From: a virus
DNA: 64,000 nucleotides
Strand: one strand, 5' to 3'
Virus record (IMG/VR): IMGVR_UViG_3300017934_000023
Coordinates: 1 to 64,000 of that record
Within the stretch, counting starts at the first letter, position 1; each line of letters starts with the position of its first letter. The notes beneath the pieces were generated by a model. That model did no database searches and was not told where the DNA came from. It worked only from the letters and a program-made list of their open reading frames with translations. The translations under genes and the position numbers were made by a program. Below are positions 13,659 through 21,045 of the stretch, piece by piece.

Positions 13659-14021
13659 ATGAACATCAAAGCCCGCGCAAAATACTTAATGGATAGTTTT
13701 AAGTTAACAGTTGAGAAATGGTTAACAGTGTTTACTTTTCAAGGCGGCTGTTGCGCAATTTGCGGCAACAAACTGATTAAGGCGAACACAGATCATGACC
13801 ATAAGACCGGTGAAGTCAGAGGCCTCCTGTGCGCGCGATGTAACCGGGCCCTGGGCCGGTTCGCTGATCGGCTAGACCTTCTGGAGGCGGCTGTACGCTA
13901 TCTAAAAGACCCCCCGGCTCGTAAAGCATTGGGATATATACACATAGGCTATTCGGGAAGGATCGGGACGAAGAAGCACCGGAAGATGATGGCAAAATTA
14001 AAGCGGAATGCCACCACTTAA
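13659..14021 (+). CDS. Recombination endonuclease VII-like HNH nuclease, 120 aa
   Basis: CCAICG and LLCARCNRALG form the four-Cys zinc site, with the His-Asp-His active centre TDHDHKTGEVRGLL between them: the endonuclease VII (T4 gp49) pattern. T4 gp49 resolves branched DNA before packaging; small phage versions may instead be homing enzymes. An N-terminal helix of about 25 residues precedes the domain. Its stop codon lies inside copy 2 of the 27-nt repeat. Confidence 0.85.
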   Translation: MNIKARAKYLMDSFKLTVEKWLTVFTFQGGCCAICGNKLIKANTDHDHKTGEVRGLLCARCNRALGRFADRLDLLEAAVRYLKDPPARKALGYIHIGYSGRIGTKKHRKMMAKLKRNATT

Positions 14022-14034
14022 ACATATAATGGAG
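14008..14034 (+). promoter_or_regulatory. 27-nt promoter-like repeat, copy 2
   Basis: Matches copy 1 except for C for T in CCACCACTT and T for C after ACT; ends AAACATATAATGGAG. The GGAG end lies six bases before the ATG at 14040 and serves as ribosome site. The first part encodes the last residues of the endonuclease, so the repeat is conserved although it overlaps coding sequence. Confidence 0.6.
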
Positions 14035-14039
14035 GTCCT

Positions 14040-14744
14040 ATGACCTTACAACAGCTTGAAAGTGGTGTCAATATTTGGGCATCTTTTGTGAAAGCCCACG
14101 AGAAACTAGTCCTTATTTTGGCCCTTGTCGGCTTAGGTTTTTATGGCTACAACCGGGGGGTGAACGCTTGGGAAGCTTATGATAAGCGTCACGTCGCCCT
14201 GGACCAGCAGAAGATCGATCAGGCACACCAGGAGAACGCTGCTCTAGCACAGCAGCTTGCGGCCCTTAAGTTTACCGTGGACACGAATGCCCGGATAGCC
14301 GATGCAAAGATTTCGGCCGCCCATGAGGCTGCCAAGAAACAACAGGCTACAGACCAGCAGCTTCCGCTACCGGATCTTGCGCAGCGGTGGGCTTCGCTTC
14401 TTCCTATTACAACCCATCCAGATGATATTGTTCCTGCACCCGACAATAAATTGGTATTGACAGAATTTGTGTCTCGTGCTACAGTAGTAGAGTTAGAAAG
14501 AATTCCTGATCTCACTGAATCGGTTGTGCAGACGACAGCGGAACTCGCGGGATGCAATCAGGTTCGCGCAAAGCAAGATGAAGTACTTGCAGGCAAAGAT
14601 AAAGAATTAATTGCAGAGAAACAAGCTAGAGTAGACGACGCCAAGCTGGCGAAAGTAGCACAGCGGAAATCCTGGCTTCGTGGATTCAAAGTCGGGGCAA
14701 TCGTCGGTTTTGTAGCCGGCGCATTCCTCGGACATAGTGTTTAA
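14040..14744 (+). CDS. Membrane protein with coiled-coil core, 234 aa
   Basis: N-terminal hydrophobic helix (LVLILALVGLGFYGY), long Ala/Gln/Lys-rich coiled-coil regions (about residues 55-105 and 185-210), and a Gly-rich hydrophobic C-terminus (FKVGAIVGFVAGAFLG). Two membrane segments flanking a coiled coil could span a periplasmic space, as fusion proteins for lysis do, but no lipobox or lysis neighbour is seen. It follows the promoter-like repeat. Confidence 0.55.
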   Translation: MTLQQLESGVNIWASFVKAHEKLVLILALVGLGFYGYNRGVNAWEAYDKRHVALDQQKIDQAHQENAALAQQLAALKFTVDTNARIADAKISAAHEAAKKQQATDQQLPLPDLAQRWASLLPITTHPDDIVPAPDNKLVLTEFVSRATVVELERIPDLTESVVQTTAELAGCNQVRAKQDEVLAGKDKELIAEKQARVDDAKLAKVAQRKSWLRGFKVGAIVGFVAGAFLGHSV

Positions 14745-14760
14745 AATCTTAGGAGATTCA

Positions 14761-16380
14761 ATGTCTCATAACGTCGAAGAAGAGAAAGTTTTAATCGATC
14801 AGACAGTAGCAGTTTACGAAAAGAATGCCGGAAACATTCGCGCTACTGCGCTCGAATTAGGTATTGCAAGAAGCACTGTTAGAGATCGCATCAAGAAAGT
14901 AGGCCTAGGAAAGAAGCCCCTAGCCGGCGGAACCAAAGAAGGTACTCCGACGCAACCTGAAAAGCTTCCGCAAGCTGGAGAAGTAAAACGATATATTTTG
15001 ACTTCTGCGCAAAATAATACTCATGTTCACGCAGAATTTTTGGAAAACTTGGAAACCTTGGCAAAATATTATAATGCCGAAATCATCGTAGGAACCTATA
15101 CCTACAATCAGAATCACTATGGCAAGTTGAGTGTGAAGCGCGGTAAAGATAAGCAGGAAGAGAAGCAGTTGTGGTACGATCCGGCTATCATAAAGTACAT
15201 CAAAGACTACCGCATTGAATTAGGTAAGGGGCTGGTATGGGCGGGTGAATATAACGCGCTGCCGACGAATGTTAACCCCCTGGCCGGGTTGGAATCATAC
15301 ACCGGACGCAAGAGCGCGATCTTCCCTCATGCGAAGCTGGCTATGCGCAGTATCGCAACTATGCAGGGCGAGGGAGTGAAGCTGAATTATACCACGGGCA
15401 CCGTGACACAGCGTAATTACATCCAGAAGCGCGAGGGCGTGATCGCAGAGTTCCACCACATCTACGGCGCGCTACTGGTTGAAGTTAACTCGGATGGTCA
15501 TTGGTGGGTCCGTCAACTGAATCAGGATGAGGGCACCGGGACGTTGCAAGATTTGAATGTGTTGGTGAAGGGTGGAAAAATCATCAGCAAAACGGAGCGC
15601 GTGGAAGCTATCACCTACGGTGATCTGCACGGCACCTTTGCGGACCCAGGTATCGTGGCAACATCACAAAACATGCTTGACATTCTGCGTCCCAAGTATC
15701 AGTTCCTGCACGATGTAATGGAAGGCGTGTCGATCAATCCGCATGACCGCAAATATAAGAATAACCATGCAAAGTTCCACACATGGTTGCGTGGCTACGG
15801 ACGCTTGGATGCCGAATTAAGAGATACGGCAGCGCTCTTGAAGACTTTCACCCGTGATTTCTCGAAGACTGTGATCGTCGATTCGAATCACGATGATGCG
15901 TGGTTGCATCGTTGGCTGCAAGAATACGACTATCGCGTGGATCCAGCGAATGCGGAATTATTCTTGAAGCTACAAACATATGTCTACGAGCAGATTCGCA
16001 GAGGTAAGATGCCGCGCGACATCAGTGTGATTGAGTATGCGTTGACCGGCGCGGGCTATACAGATCCGGCAAGATTTTTGCTGGCAGACGAATCGTATTT
16101 GATCTGCAATCGCAAGATCGAATGTGGTATGCACGGTCACTTAGGCCCAGGTGGGCGCCGCGGTTCACCGGACAATCTTTCGAAGATGGCGAGGAAGGCC
16201 AATACCGCACACACCCATGCCACCGGGATTTACAACGGACTCTACGTGGCAGGCACCAGCAGCAAGCTGCGTTGGGACTACAACCTCGGGCCCAGTAATT
16301 GGACGAACAGCCATATTGTGACCTATCCGAATGGCAAGCGTTCTATCATAACGATTTACGCTGATAAGTGGAGAGCATAA
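14761..16380 (+). CDS. HTH plus metallophosphoesterase protein, 539 aa
   Basis: Start at 14761 (MSHNVEEEKV) follows AGGAG. Residues about 20-50 (NIRATALELGIARSTVRDRI) form a helix-turn-helix. The C-terminal half carries calcineurin-like metallophosphoesterase motifs: GDLHG (Asp288, His290), SNHDD (Asn376, His377), GMHGHLG (His458, His460) and AHTHATG (His484, His486). A DNA-binding head on a phosphoesterase suggests cleavage or dephosphorylation at nucleic acid. From memory, phage T5 A1 and relatives, which act in host DNA degradation, have a comparable make-up; that link is inference. Confidence 0.7.
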   Translation: MSHNVEEEKVLIDQTVAVYEKNAGNIRATALELGIARSTVRDRIKKVGLGKKPLAGGTKEGTPTQPEKLPQAGEVKRYILTSAQNNTHVHAEFLENLETLAKYYNAEIIVGTYTYNQNHYGKLSVKRGKDKQEEKQLWYDPAIIKYIKDYRIELGKGLVWAGEYNALPTNVNPLAGLESYTGRKSAIFPHAKLAMRSIATMQGEGVKLNYTTGTVTQRNYIQKREGVIAEFHHIYGALLVEVNSDGHWWVRQLNQDEGTGTLQDLNVLVKGGKIISKTERVEAITYGDLHGTFADPGIVATSQNMLDILRPKYQFLHDVMEGVSINPHDRKYKNNHAKFHTWLRGYGRLDAELRDTAALLKTFTRDFSKTVIVDSNHDDAWLHRWLQEYDYRVDPANAELFLKLQTYVYEQIRRGKMPRDISVIEYALTGAGYTDPARFLLADESYLICNRKIECGMHGHLGPGGRRGSPDNLSKMARKANTAHTHATGIYNGLYVAGTSSKLRWDYNLGPSNWTNSHIVTYPNGKRSIITIYADKWRA

Positions 16381-17033
16381 TGGATAAGCAGATTATACTC
16401 GGCTTCGGCAACAAGGCTCGCCAGGGAAAGGATACAGCCGCATCCGGGATTGAAGAGTGGGTCAAAGCTGCACAGTTTGGAAACATTCTTCATGTGGGTT
16501 TTGCCGACGCTCTTCGGATTGAAGTGTCTGAGGCTATTAAGAATTGCGGCGGGGATGTAGAACTCCTTTTGGCTCAAGGACCGGAACCTGGAATCAGGTT
16601 TCCTTCGTGGGTTAAGGCTACGCCTAATCCGACGATCGAGCCACTGAGTCCTTACGGAAAGCACGCTACGATCATGCAGTGGTGGGGCACGAATTATCGT
16701 CGAGAACAGAATCCAAATTATTGGGTTGACAAATTCAAGGAACGTGTGGTAGGATTTGAAGGAGTAGTAGTTGCAGGCGATGTTCGGTTCGTGAATGAAG
16801 CTATCGCGATCACAGAGCTTGGTGGCTTTACAGCGAACGTGCGGCGCCTTAACGAAGATGGAACGCAGTATTTTGATTCATCTCGGCCAGCAGGGCATCA
16901 GTCTGAAATAGAACTGGATACCTGGAACTGGGATTATAGGATCATTGCGAAATCAGGACAAGTTGAATTAGTCAAAGCGCAAGCCGTACAGATTTTATTC
17001 GATGTGATGCGCTTGAAGAAATGGATATCATGA
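16380..17033 (+). CDS. Deoxynucleoside monophosphate kinase-like, 217 aa
   Basis: Start at 16380 shares a base with the previous stop (TAATG) and has GGAG six bases upstream. The N-terminus GFGNKARQGKDTAA is the P-loop variant seen in phage dNMP kinases (T4 gp1 type); GDVRFVNEAIAI is the second conserved block. It would phosphorylate dNMPs to dNDPs. In T4 this enzyme also handles the modified dCMP, of interest given the sugar-transfer cassette nearby. Confidence 0.75.
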   Translation: MDKQIILGFGNKARQGKDTAASGIEEWVKAAQFGNILHVGFADALRIEVSEAIKNCGGDVELLLAQGPEPGIRFPSWVKATPNPTIEPLSPYGKHATIMQWWGTNYRREQNPNYWVDKFKERVVGFEGVVVAGDVRFVNEAIAITELGGFTANVRRLNEDGTQYFDSSRPAGHQSEIELDTWNWDYRIIAKSGQVELVKAQAVQILFDVMRLKKWIS

Positions 17034-17488
17034 AAAACAAACCGACTGTTTATTTGGCCGGCCCTATCCGCGGAGAGCAAGATTACGTTTGGCGTAAAGC
17101 CTTCGTAAAGGAATATCAGAGTGAGATGCAGTTTCGCATCCCTTCGGATATCATTACGATGGACATGGCTAAGCTTCGGAATTTCGGTCCAGCGGCTTAC
17201 ATGACGTATCGTACCGACCTGGATCTGATTGATCGGTCGGAGATCGTAGTAGCGAATTTGCTTCCTATGTCTGACGGATATCCTGCGATAGGTACTCTGT
17301 TTGAGATCGGGTATGCACGCGCGAAGGGAAAGCTTTTGTTTATCGTCGCAGATCAGAAGCGAAAGGAGCATCCGTTCCTGGCTTTTGGCGCCGATGGATT
17401 ATATCCAAGTTTTGAGGAACTCGGTGTGTTCTTGCATCAGTATCTCGGGATCCTCAATGGTGGTTGTCCGGTGTTTGAAAAACTTTAA
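17030..17488 (+). CDS. Nucleoside 2-deoxyribosyltransferase-like, 152 aa
   Basis: VYLAGPIRG at the N-terminus, DLIDRSEIVVANL in the middle and GTLFEIGYARAKGKLLFIV near the end are the three conserved blocks of this fold, the Glu in FEIGYA being the usual nucleophile position. It would swap or hydrolyse the base of deoxynucleosides. The ATG at 17030 overlaps the kinase stop (ATGA); an ATG at 17021 is an alternative. Related phage proteins often have uncertain specificity. Confidence 0.75.
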   Translation: MKNKPTVYLAGPIRGEQDYVWRKAFVKEYQSEMQFRIPSDIITMDMAKLRNFGPAAYMTYRTDLDLIDRSEIVVANLLPMSDGYPAIGTLFEIGYARAKGKLLFIVADQKRKEHPFLAFGADGLYPSFEELGVFLHQYLGILNGGCPVFEKL

Positions 17489-17500
17489 GGAGAATAAGAA

Positions 17501-17836
17501 ATGCCAATTTCAGACGTAACAATGCGCACGATCAAGTGTGACAACGAGAAGTGCGACAAGGAAGTCACGTTCAATGTTCAGGATCAGGCCGCCATTGCTG
17601 CGCTGCCCGACTGGCTGCGAACCTACCGCAACGTCGTTCTCGGAAATAATGCCCGCTTTGGGTATTGCTCTGACGAATGTGAAGTCGAAGGTGTGACGTC
17701 CGGCGTTCATAACGTTCCGGAACCCAAGAAGGTCGAAGTGGCCACACCTGCCGATGCGCAGCAAGTAATTGCAAATGCCAAGGTGGCTGATGCGCTAAAG
17801 GCCAAGAAGGGCAAAGGCAAAGTTAGCCTCGAGTAA
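17501..17836 (+). CDS. Small zinc-binding protein, 111 aa
   Basis: Cys pairs at about residues 13/18 and 56/60 (CDNEKC and CSDEC) form a likely zinc site; the tail is Ala/Lys-rich and ends KKGKGKVSLE. AAGGAG upstream. May bind nucleic acid or act as adaptor; function unknown. Confidence 0.6.
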   Translation: MPISDVTMRTIKCDNEKCDKEVTFNVQDQAAIAALPDWLRTYRNVVLGNNARFGYCSDECEVEGVTSGVHNVPEPKKVEVATPADAQQVIANAKVADALKAKKGKGKVSLE

Positions 17837-17838
17837 CT

Positions 17839-18168
17839 ATGGACACATTCATTCGCATTAAGGGTATACTCAAGCAGCCCATCTACGAGACAGGGCCTTG
17901 GTATACCCTATGGCGTTTGAAACCTGTTGAGACTTACAAGTCTATGTCTTTCTCTGCTAGTCATAAAGACGATGCAGAACTTTTCAGCATCATTGATAAG
18001 GTGATGGGAACCATTATGCACAACCAAGGAATGTCTGTTGTGACAGATGAGTTGATGTCTACCAAGAAAGTAGATAATTTACAATTCTGGCCCATGCATA
18101 ATTTTTCTCATATCGAAGTAGAGACTCGGCTTTTGTCGGCTCCCCCAGTAGAAGGTATGGTTCAATGA
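17839..18168 (+). CDS. Hypothetical protein, 109 aa
   Basis: MDTFIRIKGILKQPIYETGP, aromatic-rich N-terminus, then a helical middle. Starts two bases after the previous stop and overlaps the ClpP-like gene by four bases. No recognised motif. Confidence 0.6.
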   Translation: MDTFIRIKGILKQPIYETGPWYTLWRLKPVETYKSMSFSASHKDDAELFSIIDKVMGTIMHNQGMSVVTDELMSTKKVDNLQFWPMHNFSHIEVETRLLSAPPVEGMVQ

Positions 18169-18713
18169 ATTCGACATTCGTAATCACAGGAGAAATCGTT
18201 CCGGCGACTGCCAACCAATTCTTTTGGGTAGCAGGCGAGGATTTTATAACAGATGTTGTTATATCATCTCCGGGCGGTGACATAGGGCTGACGTATGGAA
18301 TGTTCGATGTGATCAAGTTCCAGAAGATGCGAACGCACGTCGTTGGACTAGCTCAGTCGGCGGCCGCGGTGTTGCTGCAGTCCGGCAGTTGGCGAACCAT
18401 GACCAACAGCAGTCTTTTGCAGTTTCATGCACCAGAAGAAAATGTTTCTGATGCAGAGTTTCGGTTGTATACTCAGCTTGTTGAGATGGTGGCACAGCGT
18501 TCCGGTCTCAACATTGCCGAGGCACACGATCTTTTTGACAACCATTTTATTACAGCGAATCGGGCCCTGGAGTTAGGCCTGATCGATGAAATCGCGGAAG
18601 ACGCGAAAGTTATGAGGTGGACCAGAGATGGGAGAAGTCACAGAATTCCGGAAATTGGAAGCAGGAACGGGACCAATGAAACCGAAGCTGACGGATGTGG
18701 TGGCGGCATTTAA
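18165..18713 (+). CDS. ClpP-like serine protease, 182 aa
   Basis: ISSPGGDI is the ClpP oxyanion/handle motif; GLAQSAAAVLL carries the catalytic Ser (Ser65) and LLQFHAP the catalytic His (His88). The Asp is likely Asp125 in FDNHFITANRALELGLID, although alignment by the Phe would put Asn126 at that place, so the third residue should be checked. Length matches a short ClpP. In a tailed phage a ClpP relative can be a prohead protease, but the gene is far from the capsid gene. A ClpA-type unfoldase is encoded at 31936. Confidence 0.75.
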   Translation: MNSTFVITGEIVPATANQFFWVAGEDFITDVVISSPGGDIGLTYGMFDVIKFQKMRTHVVGLAQSAAAVLLQSGSWRTMTNSSLLQFHAPEENVSDAEFRLYTQLVEMVAQRSGLNIAEAHDLFDNHFITANRALELGLIDEIAEDAKVMRWTRDGRSHRIPEIGSRNGTNETEADGCGGGI

Positions 18714-18891
18714 ATTTTCGCGCCTGCCTCGAGAAGAACGTATGGCTCAGCTTATCGAGCAGATTATTGAAAATAATGTTTTCTCTGGATTAGGTCCAGA
18801 GTCAATTCGTATGATTACCAGCCAACTGGAACCATACGCTAAGAAAGACTTCGCGGTTCGTTACGGGCACCTGGACGATGGCAAGAATTAG
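18628..18891 (+). CDS. Hypothetical protein, 87 aa
   Basis: Begins MGEVTEFRKLEAGTGPMKPK and becomes a helical, charged domain. The start at 18628 overlaps the protease gene by 86 bases with GGTGG upstream; ATG 18676 with AGGA nine bases away is an equally good start. Overlaps the next gene by 14 bases. Function unknown. Confidence 0.5.
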   Translation: MGEVTEFRKLEAGTGPMKPKLTDVVAAFKFSRLPREERMAQLIEQIIENNVFSGLGPESIRMITSQLEPYAKKDFAVRYGHLDDGKN

Positions 18892-19213
18892 GATCACGCG
18901 CGATACAGTAGAAATAGAAGCGCGGTTACGATCATTCATAACCCGGGCGCCAAGACTTGACTCTAAGATCTCTAAGCAATTACTTGCAGCTATCTCGGGT
19001 CTAGCCTATTTATACAAAGTGGAGATGGGGCCTATATTCTACACTTTGATTCGTAACTATTTTGGTTATATGCCAAAGAGTGAGTTTGACACAAGCAAGC
19101 CACCTACTGAGTCTCAATTGAAGCCAGAGGAACCAGAAAATAAACCCTTGACTCCCGAACCAATCAGTGGTATATTGGATGGGCTGGAGGATGATGATGG
19201 CGACAAAGATTGA
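18878..19213 (+). CDS. Hypothetical protein with Pro/Glu-rich tail, 111 aa
   Basis: Starts MARIRITRDTVEIEARLRSF, a basic helical domain of about 65 residues, then a Pro/Glu-rich linker and acidic end (GLEDDDGDKD). The ribosome site of the next gene lies in its tail. Confidence 0.55.
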   Translation: MARIRITRDTVEIEARLRSFITRAPRLDSKISKQLLAAISGLAYLYKVEMGPIFYTLIRNYFGYMPKSEFDTSKPPTESQLKPEEPENKPLTPEPISGILDGLEDDDGDKD

Positions 19214-19607
19214 GTATATTCCGTTTGCAGATCAACAAGTTGAAGGCGATTGGCGCGTTGAGGCTATTAACGAAAAAGAAGGTGAAGTTTATATCGCCAT
19301 TTTTAGTGGTCCCGGCTGTGAAAAGCGAGCGCACGAATATGCAGCTTTCAAGAATGGCAAGCACCCTTTGTCTGCCCCTAAACCTGTTGTTGCCCCTCCC
19401 GTTCCTGTTCCGGCCCCTGCGGCGCCAGTGGCAGAGAAACTTAGCCGCGGAGAGTTTAGAATACGGACTACAGATAATGGAACTTTAGTTGTTCGTCCGC
19501 ATGAGATGAATTGGAAGTTTGACAAAATTAGGAAAACACTTTCAGGAAAGCCTAAGCCGGCAATCGAGCGGATCGACGGCATAACTGTCGAGAAAGAGGA
19601 AAAGTAA
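19197..19607 (+). CDS. Hypothetical protein with Ala/Pro linker, 136 aa
   Basis: Of three consecutive ATGs (19191, 19194, 19197) the last has GGAGG at the best distance. An N-terminal beta domain, an Ala/Pro/Val linker (residues about 62-80), and a C-terminal basic domain (RPHEMNWKFDKIRKTLSGK). Overlaps the previous gene by 17 bases and abuts the exonuclease. Confidence 0.55.
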   Translation: MATKIEYIPFADQQVEGDWRVEAINEKEGEVYIAIFSGPGCEKRAHEYAAFKNGKHPLSAPKPVVAPPVPVPAPAAPVAEKLSRGEFRIRTTDNGTLVVRPHEMNWKFDKIRKTLSGKPKPAIERIDGITVEKEEK

Positions 19608-20324
19608 ATGTTGATAGCGTCTTTTGATTTCGAAACAACCGGGCTCGACGTTAATCAGGACAGAGTTATAGAAGTGGGGGCAATTTTATACACTACCACA
19701 TTCAAGCGCGTGGTGATGGCTGAAAGCTTCCTGGTCGACAACGAGCAGCCTATTCCTAAGATCATTACGGATATCACCAAGGTGAATAAGCCAATGATCG
19801 ATAAGTTTGGTTTGACATCGGCAGACGGGCTGGCACGGCTACAGAATTATTTCGACATGTCGGAAGCTGTGCTTGGAAAGAACATCACGGACTTCGATCT
19901 TCCGCTGTATCGTAACTGGTGCTTGCGTGAGAAGGAAGAGCCGATTGAAAAGATCATTGTTGATCTTGAGACAGATCTGATTGATGTCGAACCAAAGCAC
20001 TTGGGATATATGGCGGCCGATGATGGATTTTTGAATCCATTTCCTCATGCAGCTTTGCCGGATGCCTGGACCGCGCTTCGTCTATTCGAGCGCAACGCAG
20101 AGAAGTACGGACTCGAGAAGGTGATTGAGCATGCTAAGTCTCCGCGCGTTTATCTTAGAGCCCATGTGACTTTCGAAACGAATTATCTGGCGCGGGAGAG
20201 AAAATTTCGCTGGAACAATGATCGAAAGATTTGGTGGAAGGTTTGTAAGGAACAGGATTTAGAAGCTGAAACTAAGGCGGCTCAGTTTGATGTGTCGCGC
20301 ACAGATCCAGTTCCTACCCATTAA
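19608..20324 (+). CDS. DnaQ-like 3'-5' exonuclease (DEDDh), 238 aa
   Basis: FDFETTGLD (ExoI; D and E), GKNITDFDLPLY (ExoII Asp) and HAALPDAWTALRL (ExoIII; His and Asp) give the complete DEDDh set. It would remove nucleotides from DNA 3' ends for proofreading or degradation. The C-terminal 60 residues form an extra domain rich in Trp and Lys. A GAAA-loop hairpin (20327-20342) follows its stop directly. Confidence 0.85.
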   Translation: MLIASFDFETTGLDVNQDRVIEVGAILYTTTFKRVVMAESFLVDNEQPIPKIITDITKVNKPMIDKFGLTSADGLARLQNYFDMSEAVLGKNITDFDLPLYRNWCLREKEEPIEKIIVDLETDLIDVEPKHLGYMAADDGFLNPFPHAALPDAWTALRLFERNAEKYGLEKVIEHAKSPRVYLRAHVTFETNYLARERKFRWNNDRKIWWKVCKEQDLEAETKAAQFDVSRTDPVPTH

Positions 20325-20326
20325 GT

Positions 20327-20342
20327 TTCGGCGAAAGCCGAA
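20327..20342 (+). terminator. Hairpin with GAAA tetraloop
   Basis: TTCGGC-GAAA-GCCGAA, a perfect six-pair stem with a GNRA tetraloop, starts right after the exonuclease stop. No T run follows, so it may be an RNA stability or processing element rather than a full terminator. Confidence 0.45.
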
Positions 20343-20382
20343 TGTAGTCAAACTCACAAAGTGAAAGGGAGACAATAAGCCT

Positions 20383-20949
20383 ATGGCAATGATAGTCTCA
20401 GTAAACACGAAAGAGTACGAAAAACCGGCCGAGGGCGTAGCTCTCGGTGTTCTAGCTGATGTCGCCGATTTGGGTCTCATCGACGGACCTTATGGCGCGA
20501 AGCCTAAATACCGGTTCTCCTGGGTGATCGACCAGAAGGATTCGGAAGGAAACTATTTTGTGGTTTCCAAGACGTACACTGCTTCTCTTCATGAGAAGTC
20601 AAACATGTATGCCGATGTGAAGGATATCCTTGGAGCGCCGCCTTCGGTGCCTTATGATGTCGAACTTCTGATTGGCAAAGTCAACATGCTGGTTCTTAAG
20701 AAGGAAACAGCTACTACTGGAAAATACGCGGGTAAGGATTTCGTCAACATCAAGGCGTTCCTTAGCGCGCGGCCGACGGATAGGTTTGCAGTTCCTGCCG
20801 GCTATGTTCGTGAAAAGGATGGAGGTCAGTTCGGCCGCCCACCCAAGCAGAACAACTCTCAACAGCAGCCTCGTACCGCCGCTCCTGCGCAGAGGCCGAC
20901 AACGGCCCCCGCTGCTCCGGAAGTGGCTGGCGAAGATATTCCGTTTTAA
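20383..20949 (+). CDS. Single-stranded DNA-binding protein, 188 aa
   Basis: An OB-like N-terminal domain of about 140 residues, then a Pro/Gln/Ala-rich flexible linker and the acidic hydrophobic tail EVAGEDIPF, the hallmark of bacterial SSB that recruits partner proteins. Sits directly before the primase-helicase. The ATG at 20383 has GGGAG rather far upstream (12 bases); Met3 is another possible start. Confidence 0.75.
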   Translation: MAMIVSVNTKEYEKPAEGVALGVLADVADLGLIDGPYGAKPKYRFSWVIDQKDSEGNYFVVSKTYTASLHEKSNMYADVKDILGAPPSVPYDVELLIGKVNMLVLKKETATTGKYAGKDFVNIKAFLSARPTDRFAVPAGYVREKDGGQFGRPPKQNNSQQQPRTAAPAQRPTTAPAAPEVAGEDIPF

Positions 20950-21045
20950 TTCCAATTATTAGCGGAACAACGGAAAGCTGGAAAGCCCCGGGAGACGCAA
21001 GGCTTGACGGATCGGAGAGACGATCACTCTTTTTAAGGACAACGA

